In this document: in pieces, positions 6,296-13,678 of the stretch
How the letters are laid out: each line of letters starts with the position of its first letter
How positions within the stretch are numbered: position 1 is the stretch's first letter
Source of the DNA: Cohnella sp. GbtcB17
Lineage (GTDB): Bacteria; Bacillota; Bacilli; Paenibacillales; Paenibacillaceae
NCBI RefSeq assembly: GCF_019091135.1
Contig: NZ_JAGXJW010000069.1
Location: 1 to 39,158 of the forward strand
Length of the DNA: 39,158 nucleotides
Direction of reading: 5' to 3'
Position numbers and translations under genes: made by a program
The notes under the pieces: generated by a model
Databases searched by the model: none
What the model was told of the DNA's origin: nothing
The model's input: the letters and a program-made list of their open reading frames with translations, nothing else

Positions 6296-7400
6296 CAAGC
6301 AGCACCTTCATGACGCCCTGGAGCGGGTGTCCAGCGCAGTCAATAACACGCACAACAACGAAATCTATCGCGGCATCCATTGCACGGCTGCGGACGACGG
6401 AATCAGACTCGTTGGAACGGATGGTATTTACACGGTCGAGGAAACGATACCGCCGGATCTTTTTGCGCTCGGCGCGCCCGGGCAGCTCGTATTCCCATCG
6501 GCGCTGACGAGTAATATCGTGAAGCGGTTGCCCGACGGGCTCGTGGAGATCGGCGACGATCGGCTCACGGCCACGTTCAAATCCGGCCGGGCGAACCTCA
6601 GTGTCGAGTGTATGGATCCGGATCAATTCACGCTCGAGAGAATGCCGGACGTTCCGGCCATCAAGATGACGGCCGGCGCGCTCGGCGAGATGATCCGTAG
6701 CACAACGTTCTGCGCCTCGACCAAGGACAAGGAGCCGCGTCCCATCCTTCACGGCGTCCTGATCAAGACCGACGGGGAATCATTGGCGATGTTCGCGGGA
6801 GACGGCGGGCGGGCTGCCGCGGCTACGGAAACGACGGCATCGGACGTGGGGCTCAATTCGATCATCCACCACAAGCACCTATCCAGCGCGCGGAAATTGT
6901 TCAAAAGCGGGGATGCGGTTCGCATCCTGAATCAGAACAAGCGGTTCTATATCCTCGGGGAACGCATCAAGGTGTCGATCGTGCAGATGCGCGGCAACTT
7001 CCCTCCGGTCGAATCCGTATTCGCGGGGAGCGACTTGTACACGGCGAGCATCATGCGGACCGACTTTCTCGAAGCGGTCGAGCGGGTGCGGCTGCCGGCG
7101 GAAGATGACGTTATCGAATTCTCTTTCAAGGCCAATCGAATCGAAATGCGGGGCGAAAGCCAGCTCGGCAAAGCCCATGAAACGGTGGAGCCGTTCAAGT
7201 TCAAGGGAGACGCGGTCGAACTGGCGTTTAACGGGAAGTTCGTATCCGAAGCGGTTAAGGCCATTACGGGGGATTGGCTCAATATCCGAATCACAACCAC
7301 CCAGGGCCGGCCGATCATCCTTTCGGACGAGTCCAGCAGCAAGGCGACGTACTTCATCGGATCACGCAGAGTGAGGGGAGCGGCATATGGGACAAATTGA
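6279..7400 (+). CDS. DNA polymerase III beta-clamp homologue
   Basis: The 373-residue length and three repeated folds (about 1-118, 119-245, 246-373) fit the bacterial sliding clamp DnaN, a ring that tethers the polymerase to DNA. Features include an N-terminal DALERVSSAV helix, RPILHGVLIKTDG at the start of domain 2, NQNKRFYIL in domain 2 and RVRLPAEDD in domain 3. The ATG follows AGGAAGGAG. No phage DNA polymerase lies in the window, so the clamp should serve a host polymerase or divert host clamp partners. It is divergent, as expected for a phage copy. Confidence 0.88.
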   Translation: MHLTIDKQHLHDALERVSSAVNNTHNNEIYRGIHCTAADDGIRLVGTDGIYTVEETIPPDLFALGAPGQLVFPSALTSNIVKRLPDGLVEIGDDRLTATFKSGRANLSVECMDPDQFTLERMPDVPAIKMTAGALGEMIRSTTFCASTKDKEPRPILHGVLIKTDGESLAMFAGDGGRAAAATETTASDVGLNSIIHHKHLSSARKLFKSGDAVRILNQNKRFYILGERIKVSIVQMRGNFPPVESVFAGSDLYTASIMRTDFLEAVERVRLPAEDDVIEFSFKANRIEMRGESQLGKAHETVEPFKFKGDAVELAFNGKFVSEAVKAITGDWLNIRITTTQGRPIILSDESSSKATYFIGSRRVRGAAYGTN

Positions 7401-7461
7401 AATGATCATCGTAGACGGCGAACTCGTAATCCAGGACGAAGCAGATGAAGGCGATGAATAA
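7387..7461 (+). CDS. Acidic micro-ORF (24 residues)
   Basis: This short ORF starts inside the end of the clamp gene and ends inside the start of the PP-loop gene. A GAGGGGAG ribosome binding site precedes its ATG. The product begins MGQIEMIIVDGELVIQ and ends in an acidic DEADEGDE tail. It may be a real micro-protein, or it may serve to couple translation from the clamp gene to the next gene. No family is recognised. Confidence 0.4.
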   Translation: MGQIEMIIVDGELVIQDEADEGDE

Positions 7462-8308
7462 AAGCACGGGCGCCCATATCGTTTGTTACAGCGGAGGGGA
7501 AGCGTCGGCCATCGTCGCCATCGAAGTGGTTCGCCGTTACGGGCCGGAAAACGTAATCCTCATCAATCACGACATCAACGGAGATAAGGAAGACGTGGAC
7601 ATCAAGCGCTTTAAGCGGGAGGTCGCCGGGTATCTCGGAATCCCAATCACGTACGCCAATATGGACGGCTGGGAGACCAAGGACCAATTCGATGTATGCA
7701 TAGAGGCGAAGGCGTTCAAGGTAGGCGTCCACCCGTTATGCACAAATCGGCTGAAGACCGCCCCTTTCCATCGCTGGCTAGCCGATACGTTCCCAGTGGA
7801 GGCGGGCACATGCCGGACGGACGTCACAATCTATTACGGATTCGAAGCAGGGGAGCCAGCACGTATAGAACGCCGGCGCGGGATCCTGGGCGACAAGGGA
7901 TATCGGACGTGCTTCCCTCTGGCGGAATGGACGCGTACGATCGCCAGCACAACAGATATCGGAATCTCTCCGCCGGCGACATACGCCATCTGGAAGCACG
8001 CGAATTGCGTCGGATGCCTCCGCGCCGGCCAGCAGCATTGGTACGTGGTTTACTGCCGCCGGCGGGATGCATTCGAAAAGGCGAAGCGGGCGGAGGAGCT
8101 GATCGGCTACAGCATCCTTCGGATTAACGGACAGCCAGCTTTCATGAAAGACCTGGAGCCGAAATTCGAGGCAATGCGCGCGGCCGGCATTCAAGCTGAC
8201 GAAAAGACGCCGGCGGCCACTTTCTGGGCGAGAGCACGGAAGCTTCTCGGCAGCAAGCCCGCGGAAGAGGCTGCGGCATGCGGGGTGTTTCAGCTCACGG
8301 CGCCGTGA
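7445..8308 (+). CDS. PP-loop ATPase / PAPS-reductase-like protein
   Basis: The 287-residue product carries a PP-loop variant SGGEAS (residues 16-21), the motif that binds ATP for adenylation in PAPS reductases, tRNA thiolases and DndC-like proteins. LCTNRLKTAPFHRWL (C99) matches the conserved CT-x-x-LK segment, and HANCVGC (C188, C191) supplies a possible metal or Fe-S pair. Phage members of this family are widespread and mostly without a known function. Sulfur assimilation, tRNA or DNA modification, or interference with host defence are all possible. The start may be 7445 or 7454; AGGA upstream slightly favours 7445. Confidence 0.8.
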   Translation: MKAMNKSTGAHIVCYSGGEASAIVAIEVVRRYGPENVILINHDINGDKEDVDIKRFKREVAGYLGIPITYANMDGWETKDQFDVCIEAKAFKVGVHPLCTNRLKTAPFHRWLADTFPVEAGTCRTDVTIYYGFEAGEPARIERRRGILGDKGYRTCFPLAEWTRTIASTTDIGISPPATYAIWKHANCVGCLRAGQQHWYVVYCRRRDAFEKAKRAEELIGYSILRINGQPAFMKDLEPKFEAMRAAGIQADEKTPAATFWARARKLLGSKPAEEAAACGVFQLTAP

Positions 8309-8474
8309 CGGCGAGCTGATCCACAATAGCAGCAAAGCCCGCCACTTCCGTCGCCACCTCATCGACCGTCATTCCCAAGTTATCCACATAAATCCTATAC
8401 CTATCCACAATATCCCCACCCTCGGCCTCATGGTCGAAGCCATCAAGAAAAGCCTGGGCGCGTTCCGTAAACAT
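8295..8474 (-). CDS. Leftward small acidic protein inside the early operon
   Basis: This 59-residue gene runs against the surrounding operon. The ATG at 8474 has GGGAGGTG about 7 bases upstream and a TATAAT promoter behind it. The product is acidic (DHEAEGGDIVDRY, MTVDEVATEVAGFAAIV). Its 3' end overlaps the end of the PP-loop gene by 14 bases, tail to tail. The antisense orientation would place it under different control from the early genes, possibly expressed in the lysogen. No family is recognised. Confidence 0.6.
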   Translation of the reverse strand: MFTERAQAFLDGFDHEAEGGDIVDRYRIYVDNLGMTVDEVATEVAGFAAIVDQLAVTAP

Positions 8475-8494
8475 CGCGTTCACCTCCCAGCACG

Positions 8495-8523
8495 ATTATA
8501 CAGGGGAACGCACGTTCTGAAAA
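8495..8523 (-). promoter_or_regulatory. Leftward promoter for the small antisense-oriented gene
   Basis: On the minus strand TTTTCA (8523-8518) is followed after 17 bases by a perfect TATAAT (8500-8495), just upstream of the 59-residue ORF and its ribosome binding site. The -35 matches consensus at four of six positions. Confidence 0.55.
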
Positions 8524-8543
8524 TGCCGAAAGGAGTGAATCGT

Positions 8544-8936
8544 GTGCCCAAGTACATCTGCGTTTGCTGCATGAACGAAGTCAAGGCGGAAGGCATGATG
8601 TGTGCCGAGTGCATGGAGGAAATAGACTCCGAATTAGACGCAGCCAATGACGAGCGGGAGGATATTGAACGTCACGCCGCCTTCAGAATCATGGTTCAGC
8701 AGCGTTGCAAGTCCCACCGCGACACCGACCTGAACCGCGTTCAACGCTGGCTGTACACTCTCAAGGCCTATATTTGTCTCTTCTTCAATCTCCGGGAGGA
8801 CTTATGGACGGCCGACAGCATCGAAGTCGCCTATGACGGCTACACCGGCGGATACAACGCATCATGGACTGAATACCACGTCGGAGCGGGCATCTTCCGC
8901 AATTGGCACTATGACATCTACACCAACGGGGACTGA
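8544..8936 (+). CDS. Zinc-ribbon-like hypothetical protein
   Basis: The 130-residue product starts with a cysteine cluster (YICVCCMNE, then MMCAECMEE at about 19-27), a likely zinc ribbon. A charged helical part and an aromatic C-terminus (about 90-130, YDGYTGGYNASWTEYHVGAG) follow. The GTG at 8544 is chosen because AGGAG lies 8 bases upstream; the upstream in-frame extension overlaps the promoter of the leftward gene. It restarts the rightward operon after that gene. The function is unknown. Confidence 0.65.
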   Translation: MPKYICVCCMNEVKAEGMMCAECMEEIDSELDAANDEREDIERHAAFRIMVQQRCKSHRDTDLNRVQRWLYTLKAYICLFFNLREDLWTADSIEVAYDGYTGGYNASWTEYHVGAGIFRNWHYDIYTNGD

Positions 8937-8940
8937 TCGC

Positions 8941-9150
8941 ATGAAAGATCCTGAAGCGGGCAAGACCCTAACACCCGAGCAGCGCACGCAATTCATCCAG
9001 CGCCGCCTAAAGCACGATCTCGGATACCCGGAGACGGCCGCCCTCCTCTGTACAACACCCGCGGACATCGCCTCCGCTGAATGGGGCGCGCCGATACCGC
9101 CCGAGCTACACGACATCATCACCCAATGGATAGGAGAGAAGCGGGCATGA
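8941..9150 (+). CDS. Small hypothetical protein
   Basis: The 69 residues contain KTLTPEQRTQFIQRRLKHDL and a segment (GYPETAALLCTTPADIASAE) that could fold as a helix-turn-helix, but no family is recognised. The ATG follows the previous stop by 4 bases with a weak GGGGA site, so translation is probably coupled. Its stop overlaps the next start as ATGA. Confidence 0.6.
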   Translation: MKDPEAGKTLTPEQRTQFIQRRLKHDLGYPETAALLCTTPADIASAEWGAPIPPELHDIITQWIGEKRA

Positions 9151-9485
9151 GCGAACAACGCGAGAATCTGGACGGGCCGGCACTATTCAAGCTCGGAACA
9201 TGGGAATACCTGCGCTGCGACGGCGACAACGTTTGGGCGGTCCGTCCAAGTCCGACGACGCCGGCCATCATAATCGACGAGAGCGAAGTCGCCGCAAATC
9301 TCGAAGAACATATCGCCCTGTTTGATGCCGGATTTCCTCCGCTATATGAACAGGAACGCGGCCTTATGGTCGCCCTGTCCGCAGAGCTGCGGCTGAATAG
9401 CCAATTGAATGCACAGCTCCAGCGGCTCCGCGCGCGGGAAGTTTGGATCGGTTATGACCCCGGATCGGAGGCACCCCAATCATGA
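9147..9485 (+). CDS. Hypothetical protein
   Basis: This 112-residue product has a β-rich N-terminal half (LFKLGTWEYLRCDGDNVWAV) and a helical C-terminus (about 70-100, LSAELRLNSQLNAQLQRLRA) that could form a short coiled coil. The start overlaps the preceding stop as ATGA, and the stop overlaps the next gene in the same way. No family is recognised. Confidence 0.65.
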   Translation: MSEQRENLDGPALFKLGTWEYLRCDGDNVWAVRPSPTTPAIIIDESEVAANLEEHIALFDAGFPPLYEQERGLMVALSAELRLNSQLNAQLQRLRAREVWIGYDPGSEAPQS

Positions 9486-10348
9486 CGGATACGGTAAACA
9501 AGCAGGCGCTAAACAGCGCAATATCAATGCTGTCGCTCTTGATGAACAGGGGCCATATCAACTTCAAGAATTACGGATGCCCGACAGAAAGCGAGATATC
9601 GGAGCTGATTGCTCGGTTGTCGTCCACCCCATCCACCCCGGTACAGGGATACCAAGAGGACAACGTTGTAAAACGAGCTCGCGAACGATGCCGCGCCGGG
9701 AACATTGACGACGACTACGTAATGCGGCTCGCCCGTGAGATTGAAGCATTGCGTCTCACCAATTCGAGACTGCAAAGAGACGCGGTTATGTTCATGGAAG
9801 CCCTCTCCCAGACGGACATACAGCCTAGCGGATGGATGCCGATTGAATCAGCACCGAAGGATGGTTCCGACATCCTTGTCCTGAACAACGACGGCCACGT
9901 TTATGAAGCCGCATACGAACGTGAGGAATGGCGATTCGCTTTCGCCGACCAACACGGATGCGGATGCTGCGGCGGGGATGCCGAATATCCGACACACTGG
10001 ATTCCGCTGCCGCAGCCTCCCGGCATCAATAGCACAGAACAGGCGGACATACAGCCTAGCGGAGCGGACAAGATCGCGGCGGCCTACAAGTCGCATAGCC
10101 CGACTCATACCTACGGCAACGCCTATCGGCAGGCTACACGTGACACACTGAGGAGACTCGGCATCACCATACCCGGCATCAATAGCACAGAGGACGACCA
10201 GCCCGGACCAAGTGAGCGGATGTGCGACGTGCTGACGGTCTGCTACAAATGCCAAAACACGATGACGGTGTATGACGTACCCTACCGCGATCGAAACAAG
10301 ACCTACTACTGCGGCGAATGCAGCACAGAGGAGGAAGAGACGGAATGA
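9482..10348 (+). CDS. DUF551-containing protein with internal repeats
   Basis: The 288-residue product includes a DUF551-type module (about residues 118-182): WMPIESAPKDGSDILVL, VYEAAYE, and THWIPLPQPP. Such modules are common in small phage early proteins and have no known function. Two 20-base direct repeats lie in the gene, encoding DIQPSG and PGINSTE twice each. A C-terminal segment has two CxxC pairs (CYKCQN and YYCGEC, about 251-280) resembling a zinc ribbon. The protein therefore looks modular and built by short duplications. Both ends are ATGA junctions. Confidence 0.7.
   Translation: MTDTVNKQALNSAISMLSLLMNRGHINFKNYGCPTESEISELIARLSSTPSTPVQGYQEDNVVKRARERCRAGNIDDDYVMRLAREIEALRLTNSRLQRDAVMFMEALSQTDIQPSGWMPIESAPKDGSDILVLNNDGHVYEAAYEREEWRFAFADQHGCGCCGGDAEYPTHWIPLPQPPGINSTEQADIQPSGADKIAAAYKSHSPTHTYGNAYRQATRDTLRRLGITIPGINSTEDDQPGPSERMCDVLTVCYKCQNTMTVYDVPYRDRNKTYYCGECSTEEEETE
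9813..10191 (+). repeat. Two pairs of 20-bp direct repeats
   Basis: CGGACATACAGCCTAGCGGA occurs at 9813-9832 and 10044-10063. CCCGGCATCAATAGCACAGA occurs at 10019-10038 and 10172-10191. Both pairs are in frame and flank recognisable modules of the DUF551 protein, so recombination between copies would add or remove whole modules without breaking the frame. Confidence 0.85.
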
Positions 10349-10518
10349 TAAGGCGCAAATACGTGCCGCATTTCCGGAACGAGTTGAACGTCGTCTATCG
10401 TGCTATGCAAGTCCATATCGGCTTGAAGCTGCGTCTCGGAAGCCTCGGCATATTCGGGCGCAGGACATGGCCGAAACCGCATCGATATTGGCAGATCAAG
10501 GAGGCAGACTCCAAATGA
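10345..10518 (+). CDS. Small basic protein
   Basis: This 57-residue product is strongly basic (MIRRKYVPHFRNELN at the start, GRRTWPKPHRYW near the end). It may bind nucleic acid, but there is no recognisable domain. AGGAAGAG precedes the ATG, which overlaps the previous stop as ATGA. Its stop overlaps the next gene as ATGA. Confidence 0.6.
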   Translation: MIRRKYVPHFRNELNVVYRAMQVHIGLKLRLGSLGIFGRRTWPKPHRYWQIKEADSK

Positions 10519-10811
10519 ACGATAACACCCTAACGCTGATTAACAGCCTGAAAGTGGTCGAGTCCGAAGGTAGCGGCGGCGAACTGTATTACGTATACGC
10601 CGAACGGACGCCCGAGGCAATCGCAATTCTCAAGCAACTCGGCGCGACGGACGAGCGGATCGCCGAAATGACTTCCGACGACGGCGAACTCATCGACATT
10701 TCGCTGTTCGCGTTCGAGCATACGCCGGCCAAGTGGTTCGACGGCGACCTCGGATTCATCGACTACATCCCGGACGATGCGCCGGACTGGTGCAAGGAGG
10801 CCCATTCATGA
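10515..10811 (+). CDS. Small acidic protein
   Basis: The 98 residues are markedly acidic (MTSDDGELIDISLFAFEH, FIDYIPDDAPDW) and follow directly after a basic protein. AAGGAGG lies about 10 bases upstream of the ATG. Both ends are ATGA overlaps. Small acidic phage proteins sometimes mimic DNA, but no specific match supports that here. The function is unknown. Confidence 0.6.
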   Translation: MNDNTLTLINSLKVVESEGSGGELYYVYAERTPEAIAILKQLGATDERIAEMTSDDGELIDISLFAFEHTPAKWFDGDLGFIDYIPDDAPDWCKEAHS

Positions 10812-11434
10812 GCGATAACACCCCTAACCGGCAAGGAGACGACGCCGAATACGTCTACTACACCGAAGAGCAGCTCGACGAGATTGTGGCCGAGTTCGTC
10901 AAGGAGCCAGCAGACGAAGAGGACCGCCGCCGCAAAATAATCGTCCTTAAGCTCGTCTGCGACCTCCGAAATTATCGCGGCCGGGCGGTGGACGAGATCG
11001 AGCGGCTCGGCTCTCAATCAGCAACGCTAGCCGAAGCCCTACAGGCAGTTATCGAAGACGACCGCAAAACGATAGGTAAACTGGAGAGCGACCTTGCGGC
11101 GGTTACGGCCGAGGCCAAACGATACAGATCCCAGCTAGACGCCAAGGATACGGAGATAGCCCGGTTGCTATCCGTCCAGCATAAGTTATGCCTAACGATC
11201 GGGGCAGCGGATAAAGCATTGCAAGCCAAGGACGACCAGATAGCCGAGAGAGACGCCGCAATCGCCCGGCACCGCGAAGGCATGCTCGCGGCAAAGACAT
11301 ACCTCAAATGGTATGCCTCTGCGGAGAATTGGATTGAGGAAACGCAGGACGAAGAGGACATGACCATGGTCGAAGCAGATACGGGATCACGTGCACGCCG
11401 CTGCCTCAAAGCGATCGAGGAGATGGGACTATGA
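10808..11434 (+). CDS. Coiled-coil hypothetical protein
   Basis: The 208-residue product has a long heptad-rich central region (about residues 55-165) with segments such as RKTIGKLESDLAAVTAEAKR and LDAKDTEIARLLSV. The N-terminus is acidic (YVYYTEEQLDEIVAEF). It is likely an elongated helical dimer. Similar coiled-coil ORFs occur in the accessory early regions of many Gram-positive phages without known function. Both ends are ATGA overlaps. Confidence 0.65.
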   Translation: MSDNTPNRQGDDAEYVYYTEEQLDEIVAEFVKEPADEEDRRRKIIVLKLVCDLRNYRGRAVDEIERLGSQSATLAEALQAVIEDDRKTIGKLESDLAAVTAEAKRYRSQLDAKDTEIARLLSVQHKLCLTIGAADKALQAKDDQIAERDAAIARHREGMLAAKTYLKWYASAENWIEETQDEEDMTMVEADTGSRARRCLKAIEEMGL

Positions 11435-11730
11435 GCAGCGAACAACAATCGACGGCTCATGCAAGCTGGCCCGGACTCAGCACAATGATGTCGCTCGCCG
11501 AAAAGGGAGCGAGATACGACGAGCTGCGCATTGAATACGAGAAATTGAAAGTCGAGCTCGACGCTAAGACGCGAGTGCTTGAAGAGATGACGAAGCATTC
11601 GCCAAACCGACAGAGGTACGACTACATGACGTTGGCTCGGGTGACGCTCGAGCAGTTCAGGAAGGATGATGCGAATGGCGGAAGCGGGAATCCCGATCAG
11701 CAAAATTCCGATCTACCGTCTACACCTTAA
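11431..11730 (+). CDS. Small helical hypothetical protein
   Basis: This 99-residue product has a helical middle (about 25-57, ARYDELRIEYEKLKVELD) and a polar, probably disordered tail. The start overlaps the preceding stop as ATGA. The following gene begins well inside its 3' end in another frame, so its tail is constrained by two frames. Confidence 0.55.
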   Translation: MSSEQQSTAHASWPGLSTMMSLAEKGARYDELRIEYEKLKVELDAKTRVLEEMTKHSPNRQRYDYMTLARVTLEQFRKDDANGGSGNPDQQNSDLPSTP

Positions 11731-11896
11731 CGGCCAAGACAAAGGAACCGTCGCCATCGCCGACGTAGACACTTACCTGAACAACATGTTCCCGGATTGC
11801 GACGCCAACATCGACGGCCACGAAATACACATCACCGCATCACCCGTCGACCTGCGCCGTGTCGAGGAGAGCCGGACAAGGTTCGTCGGGGATTGA
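11675..11896 (+). CDS. Small hypothetical protein
   Basis: This 73-residue product is β-rich (PIYRLHLNGQDKGTVAIADV, GHEIHITASPVD). ATG 11675 is preferred because AGGAAGG lies about 9 bases upstream; an in-frame ATG at 11666 abuts that site. The gene overlaps the preceding one by 56 bases. No family is recognised. Confidence 0.55.
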   Translation: MAEAGIPISKIPIYRLHLNGQDKGTVAIADVDTYLNNMFPDCDANIDGHEIHITASPVDLRRVEESRTRFVGD

Positions 11897-11918
11897 CCAA
11901 GCGGGAAGGAGGGCGTCT

Positions 11919-12203
11919 ATGAGGAAGCGCCAACGAAAGAAGATTCGGAATCGGGCATCCCGGAAGATATTGAACGGACAGGAGCTGACCTACGCGGAAA
12001 CGCGCATCATCATTCAGGAAATAGCGCGATGTATGCGGAAGGTCTACCAGGTGGTAAATAGTGCGGCAAAGCGGATGGTCATCGGGTGGAAGGCGAGCTA
12101 TGAGCAAATCCGCTATGAACTGGAACGAAAGACGCTAGGCGTTGATAAAGAGGGCGAAGATGGGAGGGAGAACAGTGCAGACTTGGGTCGAGGAACGAAT
12201 TAA
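11919..12203 (+). CDS. Small basic helical protein
   Basis: The 94-residue product is highly basic at its N-terminus (MRKRQRKKIRNRASRKI) and helical beyond. AAGGAGGG precedes the ATG with good spacing. It directly precedes and overlaps the late-regulator gene, a position that could suit an accessory transcription factor, but no domain is recognised. Confidence 0.55.
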   Translation: MRKRQRKKIRNRASRKILNGQELTYAETRIIIQEIARCMRKVYQVVNSAAKRMVIGWKASYEQIRYELERKTLGVDKEGEDGRENSADLGRGTN

Positions 12204-12672
12204 GGAATACAACGAAGGCCGGCGTATGCTGGAGAAATATCGCGCCTCCCTCCTGGAACCGAAGCACCAGACGGACAAGCAGCGGGAAGAGCTGACCATC
12301 ATCAACGGCATGATATCCGACCTGCAGTATAGCGTCGAATGGATGCGGAGCGGGAGACGTCCCGGCGGGCGCCGCGGGGTAGACGCCAAGGACGCCTATA
12401 AGCGGTCGGTGCTGCTGAATATGGACCTCTTCCCGTCACTTGACCTGGACTACAAGGAGCCCGAGCTGACGGATGAGCAGAAGAAGGCCATCGTCCGGGT
12501 ACTGCTGCGGATGACGGAGCGGGAGCGAGAGTGCTTCCTGCTGCACATGGCGCATGGGATGAGCTTCGCACAGATCGGAAAGGAACTCAGTCTCTCCCGG
12601 GGAACAGTACAGCACCACATCATGAGGGCGAAGGCCAAGATACCGGCAGCCCTTCAGCATCAAGCAATCTGA
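12175..12672 (+). CDS. Sigma-70 region 4-like late transcription regulator
   Basis: The 165-residue protein has a helical N-terminal half, a conserved YSVEWMRSGRRPGGRRG block (about 53-70), LNMDLFPSL, and a C-terminal region-4-type helix-turn-helix (about 105-155) with TERERECFLLHMAHGMSFAQ and LSRGTVQHHIMRAKAK. This matches sigma-like late regulators that sit at the end of the early operon in Bacillus-group phages and activate late transcription. GTG 12175 is chosen for its GGGAGGGAG site 5 bases upstream. The packaging and structural genes start right after, and a candidate activator-dependent promoter lies immediately downstream. Confidence 0.85.
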   Translation: MQTWVEERIKEYNEGRRMLEKYRASLLEPKHQTDKQREELTIINGMISDLQYSVEWMRSGRRPGGRRGVDAKDAYKRSVLLNMDLFPSLDLDYKEPELTDEQKKAIVRVLLRMTERERECFLLHMAHGMSFAQIGKELSLSRGTVQHHIMRAKAKIPAALQHQAI

Positions 12673-12680
12673 AGATTCAT

Positions 12681-12715
12681 GTCATGCAGTCGTCATACAT
12701 TTTCGCATTTATAGT
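12681..12715 (+). promoter_or_regulatory. Candidate activator-dependent late promoter
   Basis: Direct repeats GTCATGCA (12681-12688) and GTCATACA (12692-12699) are spaced 11 bases apart, one helical turn. They end 10 bases before TATAGT (12710-12715), and no -35 hexamer is present. This is the layout expected where an activator replaces the -35 contact. It lies directly after the late-regulator gene. Promoter activity and the binding protein are inferred. Confidence 0.4.
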
Positions 12716-12730
12716 AGGAGCACATAACCG

Positions 12731-12764
12731 GAACCGGGCCGCACAATCGCGCCTCGGTTCTTTT
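12731..12764 (+). terminator. Rho-independent terminator before the packaging module
   Basis: GAACCGGGC and GCCTCGGTTC can form a stem with one bulged T around an 11-base loop, followed by TTTT. It separates the early operon from the late genes. It lies just after the candidate late promoter, so it may also act as an attenuator. Confidence 0.6.
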
Positions 12765-12783
12765 GTATTCAGGGGAGGATGCC

Positions 12784-13143
12784 ATGCCAAGCAAACCGAA
12801 GCGTCCATGCAGCGCGCCAGGCTGCCCCAACCTGACGGAAGGCCGGTATTGCGAGGGTCATGCAGACAAAGCCCGACAGACGGATCGAGAGCGAGGAACG
12901 TCAGCACAGCGCGGCTATGGTGCAGCATGGCGCAAGGCGCGTGAAGGATGGCTGCGCAAGCATCCGCTCTGTGTGGCGTGCGAACGACAAGGCAAACTAA
13001 CGCCGGCCAACGAAGTCGACCACATACGGCCGCACCGCGGCGACAAGGTTCTGTTCTGGGACCGGCTCAACTGGCAATCATTGTGCAAGTCATGTCACAG
13101 CGCCAAGACGGCGCGGGAGAATGGAGGGTTCGGGAATGGGTAA
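12784..13143 (+). CDS. HNH endonuclease (packaging-associated)
   Basis: The 119-residue protein starts with a small zinc cluster (C9, C14, C23, H26) and continues to a canonical HNH core: C63-x2-C66 (PLCVACERQG), D79-H80 (NEVDHIRPH), N96 and C101-x2-C104-H105 (NWQSLCKSCHSAKT). HNH proteins next to terS/terL are known to stimulate terminase cleavage at cos in several long-tailed phages. GGGGAGG precedes the ATG. The location before terS and a non-coding gap supports the cos role. Confidence 0.92.
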   Translation: MPSKPKRPCSAPGCPNLTEGRYCEGHADKARQTDRERGTSAQRGYGAAWRKAREGWLRKHPLCVACERQGKLTPANEVDHIRPHRGDKVLFWDRLNWQSLCKSCHSAKTARENGGFGNG

Positions 13144-13678
13144 GCCGGCAGAATTAGGGTTGAAATTCTACGTCGGCGCTCGATCTCAAGAGCGGGCCGA
13201 AAGGATTGCGAAGGAGCACGGGCTTCATCGATCGCAATGGCGGCGAGCGCACAGCGGATCTCCCGCACATCTTCTTGATGGCATAAGGATTGACCACGAG
13301 TGTCAATTGTTGGGGGAATTTACGGATGAAGAAAGATGGTTGCTGACTGCGACCCTGCCCCCCCCTCCAGGGACAGAGATCGATGCGTTCATGCGAAGAA
13401 CGGAGGGAATGAGAATGGATAAGCCAATGATCAAACCGCCAGGCGAACGAGTCGGGCTGCACGATCTGAAAGCGGAGATCGGCACGGCACCGTGGTTCAC
13501 CGTCCTGTCGAAGAGTATGGGAGAAGCAGTGAAGACTGCGGTTGATGCCGGCATGTCGCAAGGGCTGGCCGAGGACATATACAAGGCCGCCTTGAGCTCG
13601 GCCATCGACCACGCGATTGTCGTGCGCGACTCCGTGACGCTGAAGGGCTGGCGAACGCCGGGCTTGGAGAGCCGCTGA
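13136..13678 (+). CDS. Hypothetical protein between HNH and terminase
   Basis: The 180-residue product begins within the HNH stop and has GGAGGG upstream. It has a basic N-terminal part (about 1-45, with RSQERAERIAKEHGLHRSQW), a central acidic part (FTDEERWLLTATLPPPPG), and a helical C-terminus (about 105-165). No domain is recognised. Its place between HNH and terS suggests a packaging accessory role, but this is only positional. Confidence 0.6.
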   Translation: MGKPAELGLKFYVGARSQERAERIAKEHGLHRSQWRRAHSGSPAHLLDGIRIDHECQLLGEFTDEERWLLTATLPPPPGTEIDAFMRRTEGMRMDKPMIKPPGERVGLHDLKAEIGTAPWFTVLSKSMGEAVKTAVDAGMSQGLAEDIYKAALSSAIDHAIVVRDSVTLKGWRTPGLESR

